A stretch of DNA of 30,403 nucleotides, taken from positions 1 through 30,403 of the forward strand of contig DDGC01000003.1 of the NCBI GenBank assembly GCA_002337455.1, in the 5' to 3' direction. The position numbers were made by a program, and so were the translations under genes. The first letter of the stretch is position 1, and each line of letters starts with the position of its first letter. Under the pieces are notes generated by a model, which saw only the letters and a list, made by a program, of their open reading frames with translations, made no database searches and was not told the DNA's origin. Source of the DNA: Rhizobiales bacterium UBA1912 (GTDB lineage: Bacteria; Pseudomonadota; Alphaproteobacteria; Rhizobiales; Devosiaceae). Below are positions 1 through 6,163 of this stretch, one piece after another.

Positions 1-48
1 TCACCTCAAGAAATGACCGACGAAATATATAGAAAGCTGGGTATCTGA
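1..48 (+). CDS. possible 3' end of an unidentified gene (partial)
   Basis: Reading frame 1 is open from the window edge to a TGA at 46-48 and gives 15 residues ending in DEIYRKLGI. The composition looks protein-like, but it is too short to assign to a family, and an open run of 15 codons can arise by chance. A weak GC-rich inverted repeat (50-54 with 61-65) follows without a T-tract. Confidence 0.3.
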   Translation, partial: SPQEMTDEIYRKLGI

Positions 49-136
49 AGCGGCCCCTAAGCCGCCAAACCCCTTAGCTACCCCGGTCCTGACTGGCCAG
101 GTCTTGAGGGGACACCCGCCGCCGCCTCCTTCGCTT

Positions 137-290
137 CCCCGGTGAAAACCGGGGTCCAGCAGCATAGCCCGAGACTCCGCCGACAGTTGTTATGCTCATG
201 GACCCCGGCGTTCGCCGGGGCAGCGACGGAGAGGGAAAAGACCCGGAGCCCTTCACCCTCTTGGTCACCCCGGCCTTGGGCCGGGGTCCA
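137..290. repeat. cluster of three REP-like palindromes in a gap without genes (49-345)
   Basis: Three GC-rich hairpins share a CCCCGG...CCGGGG stem flanked by TCCA/TGGA. They are 137-154 (7-bp stem, GAAA loop, TCCA after), 203-220 (7-bp stem, TGGA before, so opposite orientation) and 268-286 (8-bp stem, TTG loop, TCCA after). Alternating orientation is typical of REP/BIME clusters, which sit between genes and can stabilise mRNA 3' ends or bind nucleoid proteins. A related copy lies at 8885-8906. I see no credible gene in 49-345. Confidence 0.75.
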
Positions 291-345
291 GTACACTCAG
301 CTTTTCCGATTGCGCCCCGAACGGCACCTTACGCAAACGACCGGC

Positions 346-723
346 CTATCCGAACAGGTCCAGCGTCAGTTCCGGCTCGGGCGCGGGCCTTGGTTTTGGT
401 CGCGCCTTGGGCTTGGCAGGTGTTTCGACCACAACGTTTTCAACCGCTTCGGGCGCCGGCGTCTCCACCACGGGCACCAGAGGTGTCACCCAGTCCCGCA
501 GCGAAACAAGCGCACCGGGCACCAGCGAATAAAGCCGCCGTTGCCTGTCGGCCCTTACGGTCACAACGCCTGCATCGCGCAGCACCTTGAGATGCTGGGA
601 AATTGCCGGCTGCGTCACGCTGGGAAAAGCAGCGACAAATGCGCCGGCCGGCAATTCGCCGCCAACCAGCATTTCGATCATCCGGCGCCGCGTGGGATCG
701 GCAACAACAGCGAAAATGTCCAT
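346..723 (-). CDS. ArsR-family transcriptional regulator with proline-rich tail
   Basis: A 125-residue winged-helix repressor. The N-terminus MDIFAVVADPTRRRMIEML is the standard ArsR opening, followed by the recognition helix region VTQPAISQHLKVL and a wing with RRLYSLVPG. No metal-binding cysteine motif is visible, so this belongs to the large non-metal ArsR group often paired with SRPBCC proteins. Indeed an SRPBCC gene lies 73 bases upstream on the same strand. From about residue 85 the protein changes into a Pro/Glu/Ala-rich tail ending in TLDLFG, unlike most family members. I chose the ATG at 723 because it matches family starts; a GTG at 741 is possible. TATAAAT lies 8 bases before the ATG, so the message could also be made leaderless from its own promoter. 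Confidence 0.88.
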   Translation of the reverse strand: MDIFAVVADPTRRRMIEMLVGGELPAGAFVAAFPSVTQPAISQHLKVLRDAGVVTVRADRQRRLYSLVPGALVSLRDWVTPLVPVVETPAPEAVENVVVETPAKPKARPKPRPAPEPELTLDLFG

Positions 724-796
724 AAGCGCCGATTTATACACTCGGGTGCCGAGCGCAAGGGTGCCCGGCGCCCGGGCGTCTCAAGGCTGTGGAAAT

Positions 797-1231
797 CTAC
801 TCCAGCAGCTCTGCCAACTCGCCCAAAGCCTCGTGCCATGCATCGATTGAAAATATCCGCGATTCAGCATCGGCATGCGCCTCGGCGATCTCGACGATGG
901 TGATTTCCGTGCTTGAGCCGTCGACCGGCGCAAACGTCACGATCAGCGTGCTGTCGTGTTCGGCGTCCTCACCCTCCATGTGCCAGAGCTCGACCAGCTT
1001 GCGATCCTGCTCGTAGCTGGCCACCGTGCCGCTGATGACATGGCTCACGCCCGGCTCGTCGGCATCTGAGGTCTCGAACCGGAACTTTCCGCCCTCGAAC
1101 GGCTCGAACTCGACAATTTCAGCCTGCCATTGCTCGAGCAACGCCGGATCGGTCCACGCCGCGAACAGCTCGTCGGCCGGTGCGTCGATGGTGCGCGACA
1201 GGGTAATGGAATGCTCCGCCTGATCTGTCAT
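797..1231 (-). CDS. SRPBCC / AHSA1-like domain protein
   Basis: A 144-residue START-like protein of the AHSA1 (Aha1 C-terminal-like) group. It has the expected opening ITLSRTIDAPADELFAAWTD, a central FEPFEGGKFRFE strand pair, and a long C-terminal helix around IDAWHEALGELAELLE. Members fold into a helix-grip cavity that binds hydrophobic ligands, but substrates are rarely known. The start codon lies one base after the stop of the MFS gene and has a GGGAG ribosome site inside the end of that gene, so translation is probably coupled. With the ArsR gene downstream it forms a three-gene minus-strand unit. Its function here is unknown; a link to detoxification with the exporter is inference. Confidence 0.88.
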   Translation of the reverse strand: MTDQAEHSITLSRTIDAPADELFAAWTDPALLEQWQAEIVEFEPFEGGKFRFETSDADEPGVSHVISGTVASYEQDRKLVELWHMEGEDAEHDSTLIVTFAPVDGSSTEITIVEIAEAHADAESRIFSIDAWHEALGELAELLE

Positions 1232-1232
1232 G

Positions 1233-2426
1233 TCAGTCTCCCGTGTTGGGCAGCAATGCCGTCAACAGCCCCACCAGCGGCAGGAAAGCGCAAAGCTGGA
1301 ATACAAAAATGATGCTCGTCGCGTCTGCGACAACCCCGAGCACGGCGGCCCCGAGCGCACCCATGCCGAAGGCAAAGCCGAACATAAGGCCCGCAATCAT
1401 GCCAACCCGGCCCGGCAGCAATTCCTGCGCATAAACCAGAATGGCCGAGAATGCCGAGGCCAGGATGAAGCCGATAATCGCCGTCAAAACGATCGAAAGC
1501 TCAAGCCCCACATAGGGAAGGGCCAGTGTAAAGGGAAGGGGGCCCAGGATCGACACCCAGATCACAACCTTGCGTCCGACCTTGTCCCCCACCGGCCCGC
1601 CGATAAACGTGCCCGCAGCCGCTGCGCCGAGAAAGACGAAGAGATAGAGCTGGGCCGAAGACGCGTCCAGGCCGAACTTCTCGATCAGGAAGAACGAATA
1701 AAAACTGGTCATCGAGGCCATGTACACATTCTTGCTCATCACCAGCATGGCAAGAATGGCAAATGCTCCGATTAACCCGGAGCGGGAAAGCCCGTGCGTG
1801 CGCGCCGCCACGGGCTGGGGCTTTTTCATCCGGTTCTGGCCCGCATACCAGCGGCTGACGGCAAACAGCACGGCTATGGCTGTCAGGGCCACCATGGCAA
1901 ACCATGAGACGCTACCCTGGCCCCGCGGGATGATGATGAACGCTGCAAGCAGCGGCCCCATGGCCGTCCCAACATTGCCGCCGACCTGAAACAGCGACTG
2001 GGCAAAACCCAGCCGCCCGCCCGAGGCCATGCGTGCGACGCGCGAGGATTCGGGATGAAAGATCGACGACCCGACCCCGATCAACGCCGCAGCGACCAGC
2101 AGCATTGGAAAGCTCGACGCAACCGAGAGCACAAGCAGCCCGCTCAGCGTCGAGCACATGGCGATGGGCAGCGAATAGGGTTTTGGATACTTGTCCGTGT
2201 AGTATCCCACCAGCGGCTGCAGGAGCGACGCCGTCAGCTGGTTAACCAGCGTAATCAGCCCGATCTGGGTAAAATCGAGCGCATAGATCTCGCGCAACAA
2301 CGGATAGACCGCAGGCAAAAGCGCCTGCATCAGATCGTTGAGCATGTGCGAAAAGCTGATGGCGAACAGAATCCACAGGGACGTGGTTTGTCGCGCGGGC
2401 TGGTGCTCCGCTGTCGTGGCGGTCAT
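1233..2426 (-). CDS. fsr: MFS exporter, fosmidomycin-resistance (Fsr) type
   Basis: A 397-residue 12-helix major facilitator transporter. Signatures of the Fsr subfamily are clear: SFSHMLNDLMQALLPAVYPL in the first helix region, LLQPLVGYYTDKYPKP after helix 2, and GSSIFHPESSRVARMASGG around helix 4. Family members pump fosmidomycin and some other small molecules out through the inner membrane using the proton gradient; the natural substrate is not known. I prefer the ATG at 2426; an in-frame GTG at 2465 would add 13 polar residues, and neither start has a strong ribosome site. The gene is first in a unit with the SRPBCC and ArsR genes downstream, which suggests a regulated response to a small toxic compound. 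Confidence 0.9.
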   Translation of the reverse strand: MTATTAEHQPARQTTSLWILFAISFSHMLNDLMQALLPAVYPLLREIYALDFTQIGLITLVNQLTASLLQPLVGYYTDKYPKPYSLPIAMCSTLSGLLVLSVASSFPMLLVAAALIGVGSSIFHPESSRVARMASGGRLGFAQSLFQVGGNVGTAMGPLLAAFIIIPRGQGSVSWFAMVALTAIAVLFAVSRWYAGQNRMKKPQPVAARTHGLSRSGLIGAFAILAMLVMSKNVYMASMTSFYSFFLIEKFGLDASSAQLYLFVFLGAAAAGTFIGGPVGDKVGRKVVIWVSILGPLPFTLALPYVGLELSIVLTAIIGFILASAFSAILVYAQELLPGRVGMIAGLMFGFAFGMGALGAAVLGVVADATSIIFVFQLCAFLPLVGLLTALLPNTGD

Positions 2427-2534
2427 GAGAATAAATCCGGAAAGGCAGCGGCGTGGTGTGTCCACGCCGCTCTTGTTTTCCGAAAAGGGTTACGTCCGGC
2501 CCGAACTTTCGTCAAGCGAACCCGGACAGTCGGC

Positions 2535-3575
2535 TCACGGGTTGGAGGGGGTCTCGCTCTTTAAATCCTCTGGCTCGACATGGTCCGTCTGCTGTTCAAG
2601 CGGCGGATCGTTGCGGGTTTTCCAGAGCGAATAAACCACCCCTGCAGCCAATATCGAAATCGTGACGATCAGCGAGAGCAGCGTGTCGATGTGAATATGC
2701 AGCGGCACGAGGAAAATCTTGATGCCCACGAGGATGAGCACGATCGCCAGCGCGGTCTGAAGATATCTGAAGCGTGCCATGGCGGCCGAAAGCGCGAAGA
2801 ACAGTGCCCGCAACCCGAGAACCGCAAAGACGTTCGAGGTATAGACGATGAACGGGTCCTGCGTGATCGCAAAGATGGCCGGCACCGAATCGACGGCGAA
2901 AATCACATCGACGATCTCGACCATCAGCAGCGCCACAGCGAGCGGGGTCAGCCAGAGCACCAGCTTGCCCGATTTGGGGTGCGGCTTTTCGACGAGGAAC
3001 TTGTTGCCGTGAAATTGCGGCGTGATCCGGAAATGCTTGCGCAGGAATTTGAGGATCCTGTTGTTCTCGATGTCCTCTTCCTCTTCGACCTTGGTGAACA
3101 TTTTCACCCCGGTAAAGATCAGGAAGCCGCCGAACAGGAACAGGATCGGCTCGAACGATTGCACCAGCGCCACGCCGGCGCCGATCAGGATGGCGCGGAA
3201 CAAGAGCACACCGATAATGCCCCAGAACAGCACGCGATGCTGATAGACTCGCGGTACGCCCAGAAACGCAAAGATCGTCGCGATGACGAAGATGTTGTCC
3301 ATCGCAAGGCTCTGCTCGATGATGTAGCCGGTGAAATATTCCAGTCCGGCATCAGCTCCGCGTACCGCCCACACCCACGCACCGAACGCCACGGCGACGG
3401 CGACATAAAAGCCATAGAGAACAAAGCTCTCCTTGGCGCTGATCTCTTTTTGCTCCTTATGCAGGAAGCCGAGATCAAAGATCATGATCGCAACGACGAT
3501 CACGATGAAAGCAACCCAGAACCAGGCAGGGGTATCCAGGAACGGGGTCGATAAAAATAAAGCGAGATTTTCCAT
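2535..3575 (-). CDS. TerC/Alx-family integral membrane protein
   Basis: A 346-residue multi-pass inner-membrane protein. It carries the acidic membrane motifs of the family: FDLGFLHK in the first helices, EQSLAMDNIFV about one third in, and EIVDVIFAVDSVPAIFAIT about two thirds in, with a charged cytoplasmic stretch EEEEDIENN between. TerC/Alx proteins are manganese exporters or helpers of secreted-protein metalation, and some were first linked to tellurite resistance; no ter cluster is present here. I chose the ATG at 3575 because GAAGG lies 8 bases before it. GTG/ATG codons at 3620/3617 are in frame but lack a ribosome site and would overlap a leader hairpin. The last 25 or so residues are polar and disordered. 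Confidence 0.9.
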   Translation of the reverse strand: MENLALFLSTPFLDTPAWFWVAFIVIVVAIMIFDLGFLHKEQKEISAKESFVLYGFYVAVAVAFGAWVWAVRGADAGLEYFTGYIIEQSLAMDNIFVIATIFAFLGVPRVYQHRVLFWGIIGVLLFRAILIGAGVALVQSFEPILFLFGGFLIFTGVKMFTKVEEEEDIENNRILKFLRKHFRITPQFHGNKFLVEKPHPKSGKLVLWLTPLAVALLMVEIVDVIFAVDSVPAIFAITQDPFIVYTSNVFAVLGLRALFFALSAAMARFRYLQTALAIVLILVGIKIFLVPLHIHIDTLLSLIVTISILAAGVVYSLWKTRNDPPLEQQTDHVEPEDLKSETPSNP

Positions 3576-3619
3576 CGCCGGGACCTTCTCCATGTAAAAG
3601 TGGAGCAGTTCCGACATCA

Positions 3620-3641
3620 CGTAGCGATCAAAGGCGCTACG
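3620..3641 (-). promoter_or_regulatory. hairpin in the leader of the terC-family gene
   Basis: On the minus strand CGTAGCG and CGCTACG form a perfect 7-bp stem with an 8-base loop, 45 bases before the chosen start at 3575. No T-tract follows, so it is not an intrinsic terminator. TerC-family genes are often preceded by a manganese (yybP-ykoY) or pH-responsive RNA. I could not find the conserved yybP-ykoY sequences, so only a structured leader is claimed. Confidence 0.4.
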
Positions 3642-3725
3642 CCAGAGGGGCCCGGCACTGCGCGGCGAGATATACGCTCTTTTTCCCCCCTATAAAAGGG
3701 GTGCCGATAAAACAACGCGAGCCGG

Positions 3726-4619
3726 TCAAAGCCCGTGCTTTTCCAGAGTATCTATATATTCGTCCATGACCGTTTCCCGGTCGCGGCCCGAATCCCAACC
3801 GGCATCGATCTGCGCCTTGATCGCCGGGTCCAGCGCATCCCACTTGGCCTCCCAGTCCTCGCTGTTGGCAATCCAGTACCCGACCAATTCGTACCGCTCA
3901 GGCGGAAAGCCCAGCTCCTTGCGCACGAATTTGCGGATGCCGCGGACCACCTTCTGCTCGCCGGCGACCCAGACATAGCCGGGCGTGGCGGGCAGGGGCA
4001 CGCCGCGCACGATCTCCTCGAGCCGGCTGGGCGCAACCCCATTGCCGCAGCCATGCAGCCAGGTCACCGTCGCGGCGCCGTGATGGGGCAGGATCTGCTC
4101 GTCGGCTTTCTGAGCGACTTCAACGAACACCCGCGACTGAACGTGCTCGGGGGTCTGCTCGAGAATGCGCGACAACGCCGGCAGTCCGGTTGCGTCGGCA
4201 ACCAGCAATTGCCATGCATAGTCCTTGGGCGGAGTGTAAAGCCCACGCGGCCTGTTGATCGTTATGTGATCGCCCGGCACGGCTTTCTGGGCCCACTCGC
4301 TGGCCATGCCCCCTTCGTGCACCACGAAGTCGACATCGATGGTGACATCCTCGCCATCCTGCGCAAAGCGCCGCACCGTATAGGTCGAACACCGCACGGC
4401 ATCCTGTCCGTCTGGGTAAGTCCAACGGCCATCCTCGGTGATGTGGGGAAGATGGAGCTTGCCGGTCTCTTCGTTGGGAAAGAACAGCCGCAGATATTCG
4501 TCACCAATTCCCGTCGTCTGGAACGCCTTGAGCCCCTCGCCGCCAAACGTGAGCCGCACCATGCCGGGCGTCAGCGCCTGCCGGTCAAGCAACGTCACAT
4601 CATAAAACATCTGGCTCAT
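3726..4619 (-). CDS. siderophore-interacting protein (FAD ferric-siderophore reductase)
   Basis: A 297-residue cytoplasmic flavoprotein of the SIP/ViuB family, which uses NAD(P)H to reduce ferric siderophores and release iron. The FAD-binding motif is seen as RCSTYTVRRF (R76 to F85), followed by DVDFVVHEGGMASEWA and GDHITINRPRG. The C-terminal nucleotide-binding half has LLVADATGLPAL and VWVAGE, ending with the usual ELVGYWI stretch. I chose the ATG at 4619 because GGAG stands 8 bases before it; starts at 4643 or 4652 are possible. No siderophore uptake genes adjoin, so it may serve a pathway encoded elsewhere. An IRO/Fur-like palindrome about 50 bases upstream suggests iron control. Confidence 0.9.
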   Translation of the reverse strand: MSQMFYDVTLLDRQALTPGMVRLTFGGEGLKAFQTTGIGDEYLRLFFPNEETGKLHLPHITEDGRWTYPDGQDAVRCSTYTVRRFAQDGEDVTIDVDFVVHEGGMASEWAQKAVPGDHITINRPRGLYTPPKDYAWQLLVADATGLPALSRILEQTPEHVQSRVFVEVAQKADEQILPHHGAATVTWLHGCGNGVAPSRLEEIVRGVPLPATPGYVWVAGEQKVVRGIRKFVRKELGFPPERYELVGYWIANSEDWEAKWDALDPAIKAQIDAGWDSGRDRETVMDEYIDTLEKHGL

Positions 4620-4654
4620 CGCGCTCGCTCCGCCGGTGGACATCTCACGCACCG

Positions 4655-4682
4655 GGATAATTTATCTTGATAACAACAGTCA
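4655..4682. promoter_or_regulatory. candidate iron-responsive operator (RirA IRO box / Fur-like)
   Basis: Upstream of the siderophore-reductase gene, 4668-4682 reads TGA-N9-TCA, matching the palindromic IRO element bound by RirA in Rhizobiales. It adjoins an AT-rich GATAAT...GATAAC stretch (4655-4674) resembling part of a Fur box. The match is short and TGA-N9-TCA is degenerate, so position next to an iron gene is the main support. Confidence 0.4.
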
Positions 4683-4760
4683 AGAATTTAAGCACAAAAA
4701 CAAGCGGGGTTCCGCGCGCGAGAGGCGCGGGTCATAATCGACGTGCCTCAAATTTGATTT

Positions 4761-4776
4761 GATACTTTGGCGTATC
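4761..4776. promoter_or_regulatory. short palindrome GATAC-N6-GTATC
   Basis: A perfect 5-bp inverted repeat with a 6-base spacer lies about 95 bases before the 39-codon ORF, within an AT-rich patch (TTTGATTTGATAC). It could be an operator or a promoter-region feature. No known regulator matches it. Confidence 0.2.
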
Positions 4777-4871
4777 GTTGTGGGGCAATTGAAAGCAGGC
4801 TACAGGCCAGCAGATTGTGACCGTTGCAAATCGGCCATCGTCGTCCCGTTGGCCGGTATTTTGGGGGAATT

Positions 4872-4991
4872 ATGCGGCATTTCGTATGCGCCATGTGCGT
4901 CGTGGGGTTGGTCGGCTTTCCAACCGGCGTCAACGCGCAGGCTCTGGGTGCGACGCATTCGGTTTCAGTTGGGCTGTCTTTTCGGTTCTGA
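4872..4991 (+). CDS. possible 39-residue secreted miniprotein or outer-membrane protein remnant
   Basis: An ATG with a GGGGGA ribosome site opens 39 codons ending in TGA. Residues 1-22 or 1-24 look like a signal peptide (hydrophobic FVCAMCVVGLVGF, then NAQA as a cleavage site). The mature part is only about 15 residues and ends SVSVGLSFRF, alternating with a C-terminal phenylalanine like the last strand (beta-signal) of an outer-membrane barrel. It therefore looks like the two ends of a barrel protein with the middle missing. It may be a deletion remnant, a genuine tiny protein, or chance. I find no other gene in 4683-5140. Confidence 0.35.
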   Translation: MRHFVCAMCVVGLVGFPTGVNAQALGATHSVSVGLSFRF

Positions 4992-5140
4992 TCGCATCCA
5001 CTGCAGTCGTCACTAAGACTGACCGATGAGACGACTCTTAAAACTGACCTGTACGTCGAGGGCCGTAGGCGGCCAGTTTTCCACAGGCCGCGTTGCCCGC
5101 GCCAAAAGTGCATCGGCTTGTTTGTGGATTTGCAGGCTAT

Positions 5141-5215
5141 TGGCTCCCCGGGCCGGATTCGAACCAGCGACCAACCGGTTAACAGCCGGTTGCTCTACCA
5201 CTGAGCTACCGGGGA
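5141..5215 (-). tRNA. tRNA-Asn (GTT)
   Basis: On the minus strand a 7-bp acceptor stem TCCCCGG/CCGGGGA, a D arm with GTAGCTCAGTGGTAGAGC, an anticodon loop CTGTTAA (anticodon GTT, plus-strand 5181-5183) and a T arm with GGTTCGAATCC give a complete asparagine tRNA. The discriminator is G and the CCA end is encoded. It lies 72 bases after the mobA stop codon. Confidence 0.97.
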
Positions 5216-5287
5216 ACGCGTAGCCTGCTCGGCAGGTGGCGATCATCTAGCCAATTTGGCGGCGCTTGCCAACCCCCCATTTGCCAT

Positions 5288-5899
5288 TCATGCATCCGGA
5301 TGGGTGACCCGGCGCGAAAGGGCCAGCAAGTCGGCCAGATCGTTGACCCCTGCAAACGGGTTTTCCGCGCTGATCGGCGCATAGTCGAGCCGCCGCGCGC
5401 CAAGCGCTGCCTGAACGTCCCGGATGCGCGGCCCGCGTGGGGCAGGGGGGATGGCCTCGAGATGGTCGATAACCGGATCGGGGCGCCACAAGGCGTTGGT
5501 GGGATAATCGCGGTCCCCAAACGCACTGACAACGCAGTGAGTCGCCCCGGTGAGCAGCGCCGTCGCGCGCTCGGCAAAATCGGCCGGCCAGAACGGCGTA
5601 TCCACCGAAACCGATAGCATCAGAGCGCCCGGCGCGTGTTCGCGCACCCACAAAGCCCCCGCCAGCAGTCCCGCCGCGGGCCCGGTGATTCCACCCTCGG
5701 CGTCAGCGACCGAAACCAGGTGCGGTGCGAGGGCAACGCCATCCGAACCGCTGGAAACCACTATAGTCCCGCACTGATGCTCAAGCGCACGCGAGACCCA
5801 GTCGATAAGCGCGCGATTGTCGAGCCGAAGATGTGCTTTTCGTACGCCGCCCAACCGTCGACCGCCGCCCCCGGCCAGAATCAATCCAACGATTTTCAT
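5288..5899 (-). CDS. mobA: molybdenum cofactor guanylyltransferase MobA
   Basis: A 203-residue cytoplasmic nucleotidyltransferase that joins GMP from GTP to molybdopterin, making the guanine-dinucleotide cofactor of DMSO-reductase-type enzymes. The GTP-binding loop is LILAGGGGRRLGG near the N-terminus, followed by RKAHL, where the lysine fits the family but the usual preceding Asp is replaced. A SVDTPFWP stretch corresponds to the metal-binding DxPF motif, and NALW follows. The ATG at 5899 is chosen because AGGA lies 8-9 bases before it and the family begins just before the loop; an upstream start at 5953 would add 18 residues with no domain. No moa/moe genes are adjacent. Confidence 0.9.
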   Translation of the reverse strand: MKIVGLILAGGGGRRLGGVRKAHLRLDNRALIDWVSRALEHQCGTIVVSSGSDGVALAPHLVSVADAEGGITGPAAGLLAGALWVREHAPGALMLSVSVDTPFWPADFAERATALLTGATHCVVSAFGDRDYPTNALWRPDPVIDHLEAIPPAPRGPRIRDVQAALGARRLDYAPISAENPFAGVNDLADLLALSRRVTHPDA

Positions 5900-6044
5900 G
5901 GGCTTCGTCCTGTAATTCCGGCTGTCCACATATCCGATGCAGCCGTTCGGCATAATGCGATAGCCCGATTTTCACAAAATTCAGGTCACCGCCGCATCCG
6001 GCCTTGCCTAACTCCCCCAAACTACAATAAAACCCCGCTCCAGA

Positions 6045-6118
6045 GGCCTCGTGGCGGAGTGGTGACGCAGCGGATTGCAAATCCGTCCACACCGGTTCGA
6101 TTCCGGTCGAGGCCTCCA
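6045..6118 (+). tRNA. tRNA-Cys (GCA)
   Basis: A complete cloverleaf: acceptor GGCCTCG/CGAGGCC, D arm with GGCGGAGTGGTGACGC, anticodon stem CGGAT/ATCCG around loop TGCAA (anticodon GCA at 6077-6079), T arm ACCGGTTCGATTCCGGT, discriminator T and encoded CCA. It points toward the 3' end of the convergent SdrD-B-like gene, 45 bases away. Confidence 0.97.
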
Positions 6119-6163
6119 TTTCCCTTCAAAGCGTCACAGTTTTCCGAGGACCCCGCGCTGTCC

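Noticed and set aside
142..903. 253-codon plus-strand frame opposite the ArsR and SRPBCC genes
   Set aside because: Low-complexity Arg/His/Pro-rich translation that runs through the REP hairpins and antisense to recognisable genes.
3676..3712. CCCC...GGGG hairpin with a T-run as terminator of the siderophore reductase gene
   Set aside because: The T-run precedes the stem on the plus strand and becomes an A-run after the stem on the minus strand, so it cannot serve the minus-strand gene.
3576..3725. yybP-ykoY manganese riboswitch upstream of the terC-family gene
   Set aside because: I could not find its conserved loop sequences by eye; only a hairpin leader is supported.
5141..6118. The two tRNA genes as attachment sites of an integrated element
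   Set aside because: No integrase, no repeated tRNA 3' ends and no foreign-looking block beside them.
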